64,000 nt of DNA from Vibrio chagasii. Its GTDB lineage: Bacteria; Pseudomonadota; Gammaproteobacteria; Enterobacterales; Vibrionaceae. Position numbers and translations under genes: made by a program. Position 1 is the first letter of the stretch; the number at the start of each line of letters is the position of its first letter. This document shows, in pieces, positions 9,404-17,882 of the stretch. The stretch is taken from positions 1,798,001 to 1,862,000 of the forward strand of contig NZ_AP025465.1 of the NCBI RefSeq assembly GCF_024347355.1. Reading direction: 5' to 3'. Below the pieces are notes generated by a model. It ran no database searches and was not told where the DNA came from. It worked only from the letters and a program-made list of their open reading frames with translations.

Positions 9404-12047
9404 CCAATCACAAAAATCATATTCACCGGAAGTCAGAAAAAACAAAGGCATTTCCCCTTTGTGGATTCTCCCGATCCTCACCGTCGCGCTTGCAGGCTGG
9501 CTCGTAATGAAGTCAGTCCATGATGCAGGCCAACGTGTGCAGATCTACTTCTCAGATGCGGCAGGCTTAGTCGCAGGACGCACCACAATTCGCTACCAAG
9601 GCTTAGAAGTGGGTATGGTTCGCGATATTACCCTCTCGAAAGACTTATCTAATATCTATGTTGATGCTGATATTTATCCGGAAGCGAAAAAGCTGCTGTC
9701 TAAAGGCACTCGATTTTGGTTAGTGAAGCCGACCGCAAGCTTGTCTGGTATTTCTGGGCTAGATGCACTTGTATCTGGTAACTACATTGCGATTCACCCA
9801 AGTGAGACCAAACAAGAGCCAGAAACTGTTTTCCAAGCTTTGGAGTCTGCACCTTCTGACTTGTTAGCTGCCGATGGCTTGAACATATCACTGACAACAA
9901 AAGATTTGGGTGGCGTCTCTGTTGGCTCTCAGATTGTTTATCGTAAGATCCCAATCGGTGAGGTCTACAACTACCAGCTTAACGAAAGCGGCAAGTCAGT
10001 CACGATTCAAGCGGCTATTAAAGATGAATACAGCCATATCATTACCGACCAAAGCCGTTTCTGGAATGTTAGTGGCTTAGGAGCAAGCATTGGGTTTTCA
10101 GGCGTTGATGTTCGTTTAGAGAGCCTAAGCGCTCTATTAGGTGGTTCTATCGCCGTAGACTCACCTGGAGATGGTCAGCCAGTTGAGATGAACACCAAAT
10201 TCAAACTCTACCCAGATCTAAAAACTGCTGGTCGTGGTATCTCTATTAAGATCGCTGTTCCTGATGACAACAAGATCAGTGCAACTGGCGCTCCAATCAT
10301 GTATCGCGGCATCGAAATCGGTCAAATTACCGACTTATCACTCAGCGAAGGCCGAGAAAACGTTGTTGCTTCAGCAGCTATCCAGCCTGCTTTCAGCGAC
10401 TTCCTAAACAGTGGTAGTAAGTTCATTCTTGAGGAAGCCGAACTATCACTGACGGGTATGAAGAATATCGCGAACTTAGTAACAGGCAACTTCTTAACGC
10501 TAGTCCCTGGTGAGGGTGAAAAAGCGCGCCGCTTTACCGCGATTCGCAAAACGGAATACAGCCAAGAACAGGAAAAATCAGTAGCGATTCGCTTAACCTC
10601 CAATAACTCTTTCGGTTTAGATGTTGGTACGCAGCTACTTTACAAAGGGATTGCAGTCGGCTCTATCATCAAAGTCGGTTTAGTTGATGGCGTTGGCACA
10701 GGAAGCGATAAGCATGAAGTGTTCATGGATGCGTTGATCGATAATGAATACGCACATCTCATTAAAAGCAACAACCGCTTTTTCGTGACAGGTAGCGCGA
10801 GTGCAGAATTAACTGAGTCTGGTTTAAGCGTTACCGTTCCACCTGCAAAACAACTACTGACAGGCTCAATTAGCTTTGTGAGTGAAGGTAAGGCTCAAGC
10901 AAGACCAAGCTACCAACTGTTCCAAAGCAAATCACTCGCTGAAATTGCAAAGCTCAACCAATCGGGCTCTAAAACACTATCACTGTTCGCAAGTGAGTTA
11001 CCGTCAATTTCTAAAGGCAGCCCACTACTCTACCGCAATCTTCAGGTCGGTAGCATCAGTGACTTCCAGCTTGCCGACGGTGGTGTGAGAATCCAGGTCA
11101 CCATTGAAAACCGTTACACACACCTAATCAACAAACACACGGTTTTCTGGAACCGTTCAGGTGTTGAGGTTGACGCGTCTTTGTCTGGTATCAGCATCAA
11201 AGCGGCTCCGGTTAAAACTCTGATTCAAGGCGGTATCGCGTTTGATTCACTGCCAGGTATCGACAACAAACTGGGTGATGTTTGGAAACTCTATACTGAT
11301 TCTAAATCTGCTCGTAAATTTGGTCGTGCCATCACGATTACTTCTTCGGGCGATCAAGAGATTAGCAAAGGTACACCAATTAAATATCAAGGCGTCAATG
11401 TCGGTGAAGTGACTTTAGTCGTTCCGAATTTCACTAAAGGTGGCATTGAGATTACGGCTCGTATCCTGCCAGAGTATGTCGATAAGATAGCTGTTGCTGG
11501 TAGCCATTTTTGGCTAGCTGAGCCGGAGATTGGGTTGAATGGGATTAAGAATGTCTCTTCTCTGATTTCCAAGCACATTAAAGTTGAACCGGGTAAAGGA
11601 AGCAAAACCACAGCATTCAAGCTAAGTAATGGTCCAGTTCAACCTGAAGGCAAGATTTTCACGCTGCAAAGTGAGAGTCGCGGTTCAGTATCAGAAGGTA
11701 CGCCGATTCTATTCCGCGAACTAGAAATCGGCACAGTCATTGACGTTCAACTTGGTGAGTTTGCAGATCGTATTATCTCTACCATTCAAATCAAACCAGA
11801 GTTCGCTTACTTAATTCGTGCCAACAGTGTGTTCTGGAATGTATCGGGGGTGGATGTGTCTATCGGCTTGTCCGGCGCAAACATCAAAGCAGGTACTGTC
11901 GATAGCTTAATCAGAGGAGGCATAACCTTCTCAACACCACCGACTAATGAACTGCAGCCTTTGGCACAAGAAGACCAGTCTTTCTACTTGTACCCTAAAG
12001 CGGAAGACGAATGGAAATCGTGGAGAACGGCTATCCCTCGCCCATAA
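9390..12047 (+). CDS. letB: LetB: seven-MCE-domain lipid transport protein
   Basis: Periplasm-spanning tube protein that conducts lipids between inner and outer membranes (formerly YebT). The 885 residues start with a cytoplasmic stretch and one membrane anchor (WILPILTVALAGWLVM, about 25-42). I count seven MCE repeats by their recurring core, for example TTIRYQGLEVG, SQIVYRKIPIG, APIMYRGIEIG, TQLLYKGIAVG, SPLLYRNLQVG, TPIKYQGVNVG and TPILFRELEIG. Seven is the number in E. coli LetB (877 residues). The start codon lies inside the end of letA. A terminator follows the gene, so rsmF may have its own promoter. Confidence 0.96.
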   Translation: MNDNNQSQKSYSPEVRKNKGISPLWILPILTVALAGWLVMKSVHDAGQRVQIYFSDAAGLVAGRTTIRYQGLEVGMVRDITLSKDLSNIYVDADIYPEAKKLLSKGTRFWLVKPTASLSGISGLDALVSGNYIAIHPSETKQEPETVFQALESAPSDLLAADGLNISLTTKDLGGVSVGSQIVYRKIPIGEVYNYQLNESGKSVTIQAAIKDEYSHIITDQSRFWNVSGLGASIGFSGVDVRLESLSALLGGSIAVDSPGDGQPVEMNTKFKLYPDLKTAGRGISIKIAVPDDNKISATGAPIMYRGIEIGQITDLSLSEGRENVVASAAIQPAFSDFLNSGSKFILEEAELSLTGMKNIANLVTGNFLTLVPGEGEKARRFTAIRKTEYSQEQEKSVAIRLTSNNSFGLDVGTQLLYKGIAVGSIIKVGLVDGVGTGSDKHEVFMDALIDNEYAHLIKSNNRFFVTGSASAELTESGLSVTVPPAKQLLTGSISFVSEGKAQARPSYQLFQSKSLAEIAKLNQSGSKTLSLFASELPSISKGSPLLYRNLQVGSISDFQLADGGVRIQVTIENRYTHLINKHTVFWNRSGVEVDASLSGISIKAAPVKTLIQGGIAFDSLPGIDNKLGDVWKLYTDSKSARKFGRAITITSSGDQEISKGTPIKYQGVNVGEVTLVVPNFTKGGIEITARILPEYVDKIAVAGSHFWLAEPEIGLNGIKNVSSLISKHIKVEPGKGSKTTAFKLSNGPVQPEGKIFTLQSESRGSVSEGTPILFRELEIGTVIDVQLGEFADRIISTIQIKPEFAYLIRANSVFWNVSGVDVSIGLSGANIKAGTVDSLIRGGITFSTPPTNELQPLAQEDQSFYLYPKAEDEWKSWRTAIPRP

Positions 12048-12099
12048 ACGCGCGTTATAGCCATCGGTTCTCTGAGCGAATAGCCGACAATTAACATCC

Positions 12100-12128
12100 A
12101 AATGCAGCCTTTGAGCTGCATTTTTATT
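12100..12128 (+). terminator. Rho-independent terminator after letB
   Basis: AAATGCAGC and GCTGCATTT form a 9-bp stem with a 6-base loop, followed by TTATTGTTT. It lies between letB and rsmF, which would uncouple rsmF from the letAB operon. Confidence 0.75.
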
Positions 12129-12207
12129 GTTTAAAGCAAATTTGGTTTAGGACAATCTCATTTTGCTTTAAACTGCCCGCATTAACGCTATAAATCGAGA
12201 TACCCTT

Positions 12208-13629
12208 TTGCACGCTAACGTATATATCCCAGAAGAATTCCTTACTCATATTGAAAGCATCATGCCTAGCCATTTAGATATGGCTTCGTTTGTCGCTTCT
12301 TGTCAAAAGCCACTTCGTAAAAGTATTCGCGTAAACACACTCAAGATCAGTGTTGAAGACTTTCTAGTGCGCGCGAAAGATAAAGGTTGGGAACTGGAAC
12401 CAGTACCTTGGTGTGAAACGGGTTTTTGGATCACGGCCGATGAAACTGAAGCTCCACTAGGTAATACTGCCGAGCACATGTCTGGTTTGTTCTACATCCA
12501 AGAAGCGAGCTCTATGATGCCACCGTCAGCGCTTTTCCAAGGCGAAGAGAACTATCAAGCAGTTCTCGACACCGCTGCGGCTCCAGGTTCTAAAACCACT
12601 CAAATCGCAGCGTTGATGCACAACAGTGGTGTGTTGGTTGCCAATGAATATGCAGCAAGCCGAGTTAAAGTGCTTCACGCTAACATTGAACGCTGCGGCG
12701 TAAGAAATGCAGCGCTAAGTAATTTTGATGGTCGTGTGTTTGGTGGTTGGTTACCTGAACAATTCGACGCTGTATTGTTGGATGCGCCCTGCTCTGGTGA
12801 AGGCACGATTCGCAAAGATGCCGACGCAATGAAGAACTGGACGTATCAGTCGGTTGTTGAAATTGCTGACACGCAAAAAGACCTCATTGAAAGTGCATTC
12901 CACGCTCTCAAACCTAATGGTGTATTGGTCTACTCGACGTGCACGTTAAGCACAGAAGAAAACCAACAAGTGTGTCATCACTTAAAAGAGACCTTTGGTG
13001 ATGCGGTTGAGTTTGAATCTTTAGAATCTCTATTCGATAACGCGAAAGCAACCACAACAGAAGAAGGCTTCCTACACATATTCCCTCAGGTTTATGACTC
13101 TGAAGGTTTCTTCGTTGCTCGCATCCGAAAATTAGCATCTGTGACACCAACAGAAGTGAAGAAGCGTTTAGGCAAGTTTCCATTCGAGAAGGCTTCGAAG
13201 AAAGCACAACAAGAAGTTGCAGAGCAGCTTTTAAGTGCATTGGACATCGAGCTACCATCAGATACTCAAGTCTGGACTCGTGACAAAGACGTCTGGCTAT
13301 TTCCCGAAGCATTAGAGCCTATGATCGGTGAATTCCGTTTCTCTCGCATGGGTATCAAGATCGCTGAAACCCACAAAAAAGGCTACCGTTGGCAACACCA
13401 AGTGGCAACGACATTAGCCAAAGGCAACGAAGCTAACATCGTTGAGCTGACTATCGACGATGCTCGCGAATGGTTCATGGGTAGAGATGTTCGCCCAGAA
13501 GGCTTATCCGGCAAAGGTGAAGTGCTGGTCAAATACAATGGCGCAATCATTGGCCTTGGTAAGTGGGTCGGAAACCGAGTCAAAAACGGTCTACCACGAG
13601 AATTAGTGCGTGATAAAAACCTGTTCTAG
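12208..13629 (+). CDS. rsmF: 16S rRNA m5C1407 methyltransferase RsmF
   Basis: SAM-dependent methyltransferase of the NOL1/NOP2/sun family that makes 5-methylcytosine at 16S rRNA position 1407. The 473-residue product has the SAM-binding segment AAAPGSKTTQIAALM, the conserved DAPCSGEGT with Cys195 and the catalytic YSTCTLS with Cys245, both cysteines in the usual two-Cys arrangement, and the C-terminal RsmF-specific domain (RFSRMGIKIAETHKKGYRWQH). The start is a TTG at 12208: no ATG lies in frame before residue 19, and the residues after the TTG (HANVYIPEEFLTHIESIMPS) align with the E. coli N-terminus. Only a weak GAG is seen upstream. Order letB-rsmF is conserved. Confidence 0.95.
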   Translation: MHANVYIPEEFLTHIESIMPSHLDMASFVASCQKPLRKSIRVNTLKISVEDFLVRAKDKGWELEPVPWCETGFWITADETEAPLGNTAEHMSGLFYIQEASSMMPPSALFQGEENYQAVLDTAAAPGSKTTQIAALMHNSGVLVANEYAASRVKVLHANIERCGVRNAALSNFDGRVFGGWLPEQFDAVLLDAPCSGEGTIRKDADAMKNWTYQSVVEIADTQKDLIESAFHALKPNGVLVYSTCTLSTEENQQVCHHLKETFGDAVEFESLESLFDNAKATTTEEGFLHIFPQVYDSEGFFVARIRKLASVTPTEVKKRLGKFPFEKASKKAQQEVAEQLLSALDIELPSDTQVWTRDKDVWLFPEALEPMIGEFRFSRMGIKIAETHKKGYRWQHQVATTLAKGNEANIVELTIDDAREWFMGRDVRPEGLSGKGEVLVKYNGAIIGLGKWVGNRVKNGLPRELVRDKNLF

Positions 13630-13675
13630 CCAGAGTTACAGCCCTATCGCTGAATAGGCAGATAGGCGAACAAAC

Positions 13676-13714
13676 AAAAAGCCCAAACAACGTGCGTTGC
13701 TTGGGCTTTTTTTT
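13676..13714. terminator. Bidirectional terminator between rsmF and S1 protein
   Basis: A strong hairpin pairs GCCCAAACAAC with GTTGCTTGGGC (one mismatch, loop GTGC), flanked by A5 and T8. It sits between the convergent genes rsmF (+) and the CvfB-like gene (-) and can serve both. Confidence 0.9.
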
Positions 13715-13729
13715 AACCGAGAGCTCGGC

Positions 13730-14569
13730 TTATTTAGCTAAGCTAATGCCTTCTTTATCGATAGAGATCTTTCCAGCTTTGTACAAACCACCGATGGTCT
13801 TTTTGAATGTACCTTTACTGGTTCTGAAAGCAGAGAAAATAGCTTCAGGTGAAGACTTATCATTCAAAGGCAAAAAGCCGCCTTTCTTCACAAGCAAGTC
13901 TAAGATCTTAATGCTTAGGTCATCCATCTTAGCTACGCCAACTTTCTGAAGAGAAAGGTCAATCTTACCGTCTTCTTCACGAATGTTTTTAATGTAGCCT
14001 TTCAGCGTCTTACCGATAAATAATTTACCGATGATGTCTGATGGGAAAATCATGCCCCAGTGTTCGCCATTAACGATCGCTTTGTAACCTAACTGACTAC
14101 GTTCAGCGATGATTAAGTCAACTTGCTGGTTGCGTTTGTAATTCGCCGGAGTGTTGTCTAACCACTTGTTAAACTTAGTTGTACCTACAATGCGACTAGA
14201 TGCTTTATCAATGTACACATATACTAAGATTGACTGGCCTTCGTTTAATCGACCACGTTGTTCGCTGAAAGGAACCAATAGGTCTTTGCCTTTCACGCCC
14301 CAGTTCATGAATGCACCGGTGCTGTTTACACCTTCAACAGTCATCAAGCCAAACTGGCCAACTTGTGCGATAGGTTTTTCAGTCGTTGCAGCGATCTGGT
14401 TGTCAGAATCAATGTATAAGAACACATCTAACTTTTGACCAATTTCAACACCTTCAGGAGTAAATCGTTTCGGCAGCAACACCGTTCCATAGTCGCTAGC
14501 GTCAAGGAATACACCGAAATCTGCTTGTTTTACTACTTCTAAGTTGTTTATTTGACCAATATTTATCAT
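13730..14569 (-). CDS. CvfB-like S1 RNA-binding protein
   Basis: Member of the CvfB/YitL family: three S1-like OB domains and a C-terminal winged helix, RNA-binding proteins of uncertain cellular role (virulence regulation in Staphylococcus). The 279-residue product starts MINIGQINNLEVVKQADFG; S1-type features recur at residues 1-65, 70-130 and 145-215 (NWGVKGKDLLVPFSEQ is the second S1 core), and the winged helix covers about 225-279 (SPEAIFSAFRTSKGTFKKTI). The frame is open from 14638, but the family begins at the MINIGQ methionine at 14569, so this start is chosen; only a weak GAGA precedes it. It is divergent from the next gene. Confidence 0.88.
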   Translation of the reverse strand: MINIGQINNLEVVKQADFGVFLDASDYGTVLLPKRFTPEGVEIGQKLDVFLYIDSDNQIAATTEKPIAQVGQFGLMTVEGVNSTGAFMNWGVKGKDLLVPFSEQRGRLNEGQSILVYVYIDKASSRIVGTTKFNKWLDNTPANYKRNQQVDLIIAERSQLGYKAIVNGEHWGMIFPSDIIGKLFIGKTLKGYIKNIREEDGKIDLSLQKVGVAKMDDLSIKILDLLVKKGGFLPLNDKSSPEAIFSAFRTSKGTFKKTIGGLYKAGKISIDKEGISLAK

Positions 14570-14666
14570 CAAGATTGTCTCTACTTTAAATTTGGCGGAG
14601 ATTATACGTGATCTCTGATATGCTTTCGCTAGTTTCATTCATATTTTTACATTCTAGGAGCCATCG

Positions 14667-16022
14667 TTGATCACCGTTGATAAACAAGATGCGATAACAC
14701 TCAAAATTAACCATGCAATGGCTAAGACAAAAAAGCTCGACATGGATGTTTATCTATTCATTCCCGGTGAACTTGGACTCACTCCAGAAGTACTTTCTGA
14801 GAGCGCATTTTTCTATAGCTCAATCACTCAAAAACGCGCGTACTACAGTGATAAAACACTACTCCCCCTAGTACACAGCCGTTTAGCAAAACGGGGACGA
14901 CTGTCTACCACTCAATACCGTGTAAGTTTGAGCTTGTTCGCCTACCAATATGTTATCGCTTTAGATAAAGCGGTCAGCAGCTTAAATAAAAATGATAGTG
15001 ACGACGTAACGGCTGACGAAGTGGATGAGGTTATTGAACTTGCTTTAGACATATTAAAGAAGCTGCGTCGAAGTATCCCTTATGAAGAAAACCTGAAACG
15101 CTACTATGCCAATATAGACAACTACCTATCTTGGTATACCGAGCAAAAATTCCTATCGCTAGTGTCACACATGCCTCGTGGTAGCGAGTACTCAACCATC
15201 AAAGAGCGACTTTTAACCCTTTGCGATAAAGAGACCGCTCACCGCAAACTGAACCGATACAACTCAGCGAAGGTACGAGAAGACGTAACCCGCTTGAGTA
15301 ACAAGATGCGATTGCTGCGTCGTTTGATTGAGCACCCTATCGTACTCAAAGAGAAAACCACCTCAATGGGTAAAAACGTTAAACGAGCAGTAAAAGGTGT
15401 TGCGACAGGTTTAGTGATGGTGGTTGTGACCACAACGGTTATCTTAGCCCGAGATTTCTTAGGAGAGATTACCGCTTCTTTCATCGTCGCAATGTCTTTC
15501 ATCTATGCACTACGTGAGATATTCAAAGACGATTTAAGAGACATTCTTTGGCGCTGGCTTCGTAAAGGTAAGCCAAAATGGAAACGCCGTTATTACGATC
15601 CAACAACCAATAAGTCAGTTGGTCATAAACTTGAGTGGTTGGACTACGCAAACTTTTCTAAGCTCGCTGACCGCATTCAGTCGATACGTAAGAAACGTGT
15701 GGTACAGCGTGAAGAGCAAATCTTGCATTACCGGTCGCACACAGAGATGTCGACATCAACCTTTATGAGTGGCTACGAGGAAACGCGTGAAACCTTGTCG
15801 ATCAGTCTAAGAGCGCTGACACGCTTAATGGATAAGGGCTCGAACAAGATTTATCGATTGAATGAAGGTCAAGTGAGTCGAGAGTCCGTTGAGAAGCGTC
15901 ACCTGCTCAATCTGATCATTAAAGAGAACAACCACGATAATGAACCAACTTACTATCGTTGGAAAATAGTCATGAACCGTTCAAAGATTGTCGATATCGA
16001 GCAAATCACACAAGAGTCATAG
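14667..16022 (+). CDS. Unknown membrane protein with two helices, 451 aa
   Basis: I do not recognise a characterised family. The start is a TTG at 14667 with AGGAG six bases upstream. About 240 N-terminal residues are charged and helical, with a low-complexity acidic stretch (NDSDDVTADEVDEVIEL, 109-126). Two closely spaced membrane helices lie at about 243-260 and 266-283, joined by ARDFLGE, then a basic segment (WRWLRKGKPKWKRRYYD) and a second soluble domain of about 140 residues. Helical hairpin position predicts both large domains on the same, probably cytoplasmic, side. It is monocistronic with its own terminator, divergent from the CvfB-like gene. No enzyme motif is visible. Confidence 0.8.
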   Translation: MITVDKQDAITLKINHAMAKTKKLDMDVYLFIPGELGLTPEVLSESAFFYSSITQKRAYYSDKTLLPLVHSRLAKRGRLSTTQYRVSLSLFAYQYVIALDKAVSSLNKNDSDDVTADEVDEVIELALDILKKLRRSIPYEENLKRYYANIDNYLSWYTEQKFLSLVSHMPRGSEYSTIKERLLTLCDKETAHRKLNRYNSAKVREDVTRLSNKMRLLRRLIEHPIVLKEKTTSMGKNVKRAVKGVATGLVMVVVTTTVILARDFLGEITASFIVAMSFIYALREIFKDDLRDILWRWLRKGKPKWKRRYYDPTTNKSVGHKLEWLDYANFSKLADRIQSIRKKRVVQREEQILHYRSHTEMSTSTFMSGYEETRETLSISLRALTRLMDKGSNKIYRLNEGQVSRESVEKRHLLNLIIKENNHDNEPTYYRWKIVMNRSKIVDIEQITQES

Positions 16023-16044
16023 AACTACTGCGATTCGTGCTATT

Positions 16045-16079
16045 ACGGTATGTGGATATACATTCACATACCGTTTTTG
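16045..16079 (+). terminator. Rho-independent terminator
   Basis: ACGGTATGTG and CACATACCGT form a perfect 10-bp stem with a 10-base loop, followed by TTTTGTT. It ends transcription of the two-helix membrane protein gene. Confidence 0.85.
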
Positions 16080-16124
16080 TTAGTTCGAGCCCCACCAAAT
16101 ACCATTCTAAGCAGATACTTGTGG

Positions 16125-16610
16125 TTACTTTCTAGATGGGATTTTTTTGATAGAGAGCGTGAGTGTAAATTCTGCCATGGGCTCTTCGCCATGCAGTGAT
16201 GGGCAGGTTGCGATAATGGTTACTGGCTGATTTACTCGCTCTCCGGTCGACATGGTTTCTGCCAGCATAGTGTTGATCAGCTCACCGTCAGTACAAGTGA
16301 AATGCACATCGCCTTCAGGTCGCTTCAGAAAGTTACCTGTCACCTCTTTAAACGCCAAAGAGATCTTCTCACCTTGCTGTTGAGATTTACTCATAGCAAG
16401 AAAGCCACCTGCTACATCCGCACCTACAGCTAAAACTCCGAAATACATGCTATTAAGATGATTTTTGGTGCGCCTTCTAAGCGGAATTTTCACCTCTACA
16501 CGCTCGTTATCGAGTACCAGAAGCTTTGGTCGACACAGCCAGATGAGTGGGACTTTGAAAAAGCCAAACATGCTTAAATAGAAATTTGCTTTTTGTAGAG
16601 GGGTTAACAT
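16125..16610 (-). CDS. DUF4442 hotdog-fold protein
   Basis: A 161-residue protein of the DUF4442 group within the hotdog-fold (PaaI-like thioesterase) superfamily. Visible features are the N-terminal helix LQKANFYLSMFGFFKVP, the core HLNSMYFGVLAVGADVAGG, which corresponds to the hotdog central helix, and terminal strands AEFTLTLSIKK. Substrate is unknown; relatives act on or bind acyl-thioesters. The ATG at 16610 follows AGGTGA by five bases; the frame extends to a GTG at 16619, which is less well placed. It appears monocistronic. Confidence 0.8.
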   Translation of the reverse strand: MLTPLQKANFYLSMFGFFKVPLIWLCRPKLLVLDNERVEVKIPLRRRTKNHLNSMYFGVLAVGADVAGGFLAMSKSQQQGEKISLAFKEVTGNFLKRPEGDVHFTCTDGELINTMLAETMSTGERVNQPVTIIATCPSLHGEEPMAEFTLTLSIKKIPSRK

Positions 16611-16683
16611 TGGAATCACCTAGCCTAATCAGTCATCAGACCAGTTAATCGACTAACGATTTAAATGTCAAAAAAATGTTACA

Positions 16684-16720
16684 AAAAAAGAGATACATCA
16701 CACAATGATATCTCTTTTAT
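16684..16720 (-). terminator. Rho-independent terminator after PpsA-like gene
   Basis: On the minus strand AAAAGAGATA pairs with TATCTCTTTT (10 bp, 13-base loop) and is followed by seven T in all, TTTTTTTG. It lies about 70 bases beyond the stop at 16787. Confidence 0.75.
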
Positions 16721-16786
16721 TCTCAAAGCATTAGCGCTTCGAACCAAATCATACGCCAAGTTGATAAATTACAGCAACAGACTGAT

Positions 16787-17674
16787 TTATGCCGTCACGA
16801 CGGTTTCAACACCTTCAAGGTCAGCGATGTAACCTTGTAAGCGCGGATAATCAACCAAACCTTGAGTGACAAGTAAAACGGGTTTCTTAGCGTTCTGTGT
16901 CGCCTTAACAATCATATCTAGCAGTGTAATTACCGCTTCGTTTTGTGGATCAAAAGCGTGTTGCTGCGCTTCATTCTGCTTATCAACACCAAGTGTAAAA
17001 GACGCTAGGCTGTCGACATTCACCACAACACCATCAAAGTAATGCAGTAGACGTTCACTCAGTAGAACGGCAGATGGCACATCGCATGAGAACAATACCT
17101 TCAAGCCATTCAAGCCGCGAGGCAAACCTTGCTCTGCAAGTAAATCGATGATCTTAGCCGCGTCGCTTAATGCGCGTACATAAGGAACCACGACTTCGAC
17201 ATTGATGCCTTGTTCGCGCAGTGTTTTAACTACCTGACACTCTAAAGCAAACGCTTTGCTGTACTCTGGCGTCGCATAACGAGCAACACCACGAACACCC
17301 AGTGCCGGGTTCACCTCTTCTACCTCGCAATTACCACCTAATAGCGAACGAAAGCCGTAGCTATCAGCATTACTTAAAGCGATACGCACAGAACTATGGT
17401 TTGGTTGAACAGCCGCTTGAATCGCCGTTACCAAGGTCGAAACGAAATGTTCATCAACGCTTTTGCCACCAAGAATCGCGTCTAGAGAGGTTTTCTCTAT
17501 ATCAGAAAGTGTGTCTAAATGGCTTTCAATACTTGGGTGATAGAAGACACGATCCATGACCAATTCAGAGAGAGATACGTATAAGTGGTTGGAATTATTA
17601 TTATCGTTATAAGAAGGCAGCACATCGCCTAAGACCAGTTCTGGGTGCAAAGTGCTTTGATTTTCTTGAGTCAT
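16787..17674 (-). CDS. Degenerate stand-alone PEP-synthase C-terminal domain
   Basis: The 295-residue protein aligns along most of its length with the C-terminal PEP/pyruvate-binding TIM barrel of phosphoenolpyruvate synthase (PpsA, about 790 residues): SLLGGNCEVEEVNPALGVRG, LPRGLNGLKVLFSCDVPS and FDGVVVN correspond to segments of PpsA. The N-terminal ATP-grasp and swivelling phosphohistidine domains are absent. Arg128 and Arg132 of the RGVARY motif remain, but the GSND metal/substrate motif is replaced by NVDS (219-222), the Glu before PS is Asp198, and the proton-donating Cys of CGQG is Val269 in LLVTQGL. It is therefore expected to lack catalysis. It is divergent from aroH across 208 bases. 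In E. coli ppsA is divergent from ppsR-aroH, so this may be a remnant of that linkage. A regulatory or scaffolding role is possible. Confidence 0.8.
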   Translation of the reverse strand: MTQENQSTLHPELVLGDVLPSYNDNNNSNHLYVSLSELVMDRVFYHPSIESHLDTLSDIEKTSLDAILGGKSVDEHFVSTLVTAIQAAVQPNHSSVRIALSNADSYGFRSLLGGNCEVEEVNPALGVRGVARYATPEYSKAFALECQVVKTLREQGINVEVVVPYVRALSDAAKIIDLLAEQGLPRGLNGLKVLFSCDVPSAVLLSERLLHYFDGVVVNVDSLASFTLGVDKQNEAQQHAFDPQNEAVITLLDMIVKATQNAKKPVLLVTQGLVDYPRLQGYIADLEGVETVVTA

Positions 17675-17882
17675 TGCTGCTCCAGCATTTTTTATGTTGT
17701 GTTCAAACGAAAATACCGATAGCTGCCTGTTAATACAAGTGAAAATCCCGTATTTAGCGTCAGGCTGCTGATAAAAATAAGAATATTAGTAATAACAGAG
17801 ATAACTTTGACTTAAGAGAGTTTATTCCTCGGTTCAATTCCGTTATCTTAACCACTTCGCAATAGAATAAAAAAGCTATCAC

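Noticed and set aside
12914..13312. 132-codon minus-strand frame inside rsmF
   Set aside because: Lies wholly antisense to a conserved gene and has no protein-like sequence or start signal.
17675..17882. TrpR operator or Trp leader peptide before aroH
   Set aside because: No CTAGT-type operator and no short frame with adjacent Trp codons was found.
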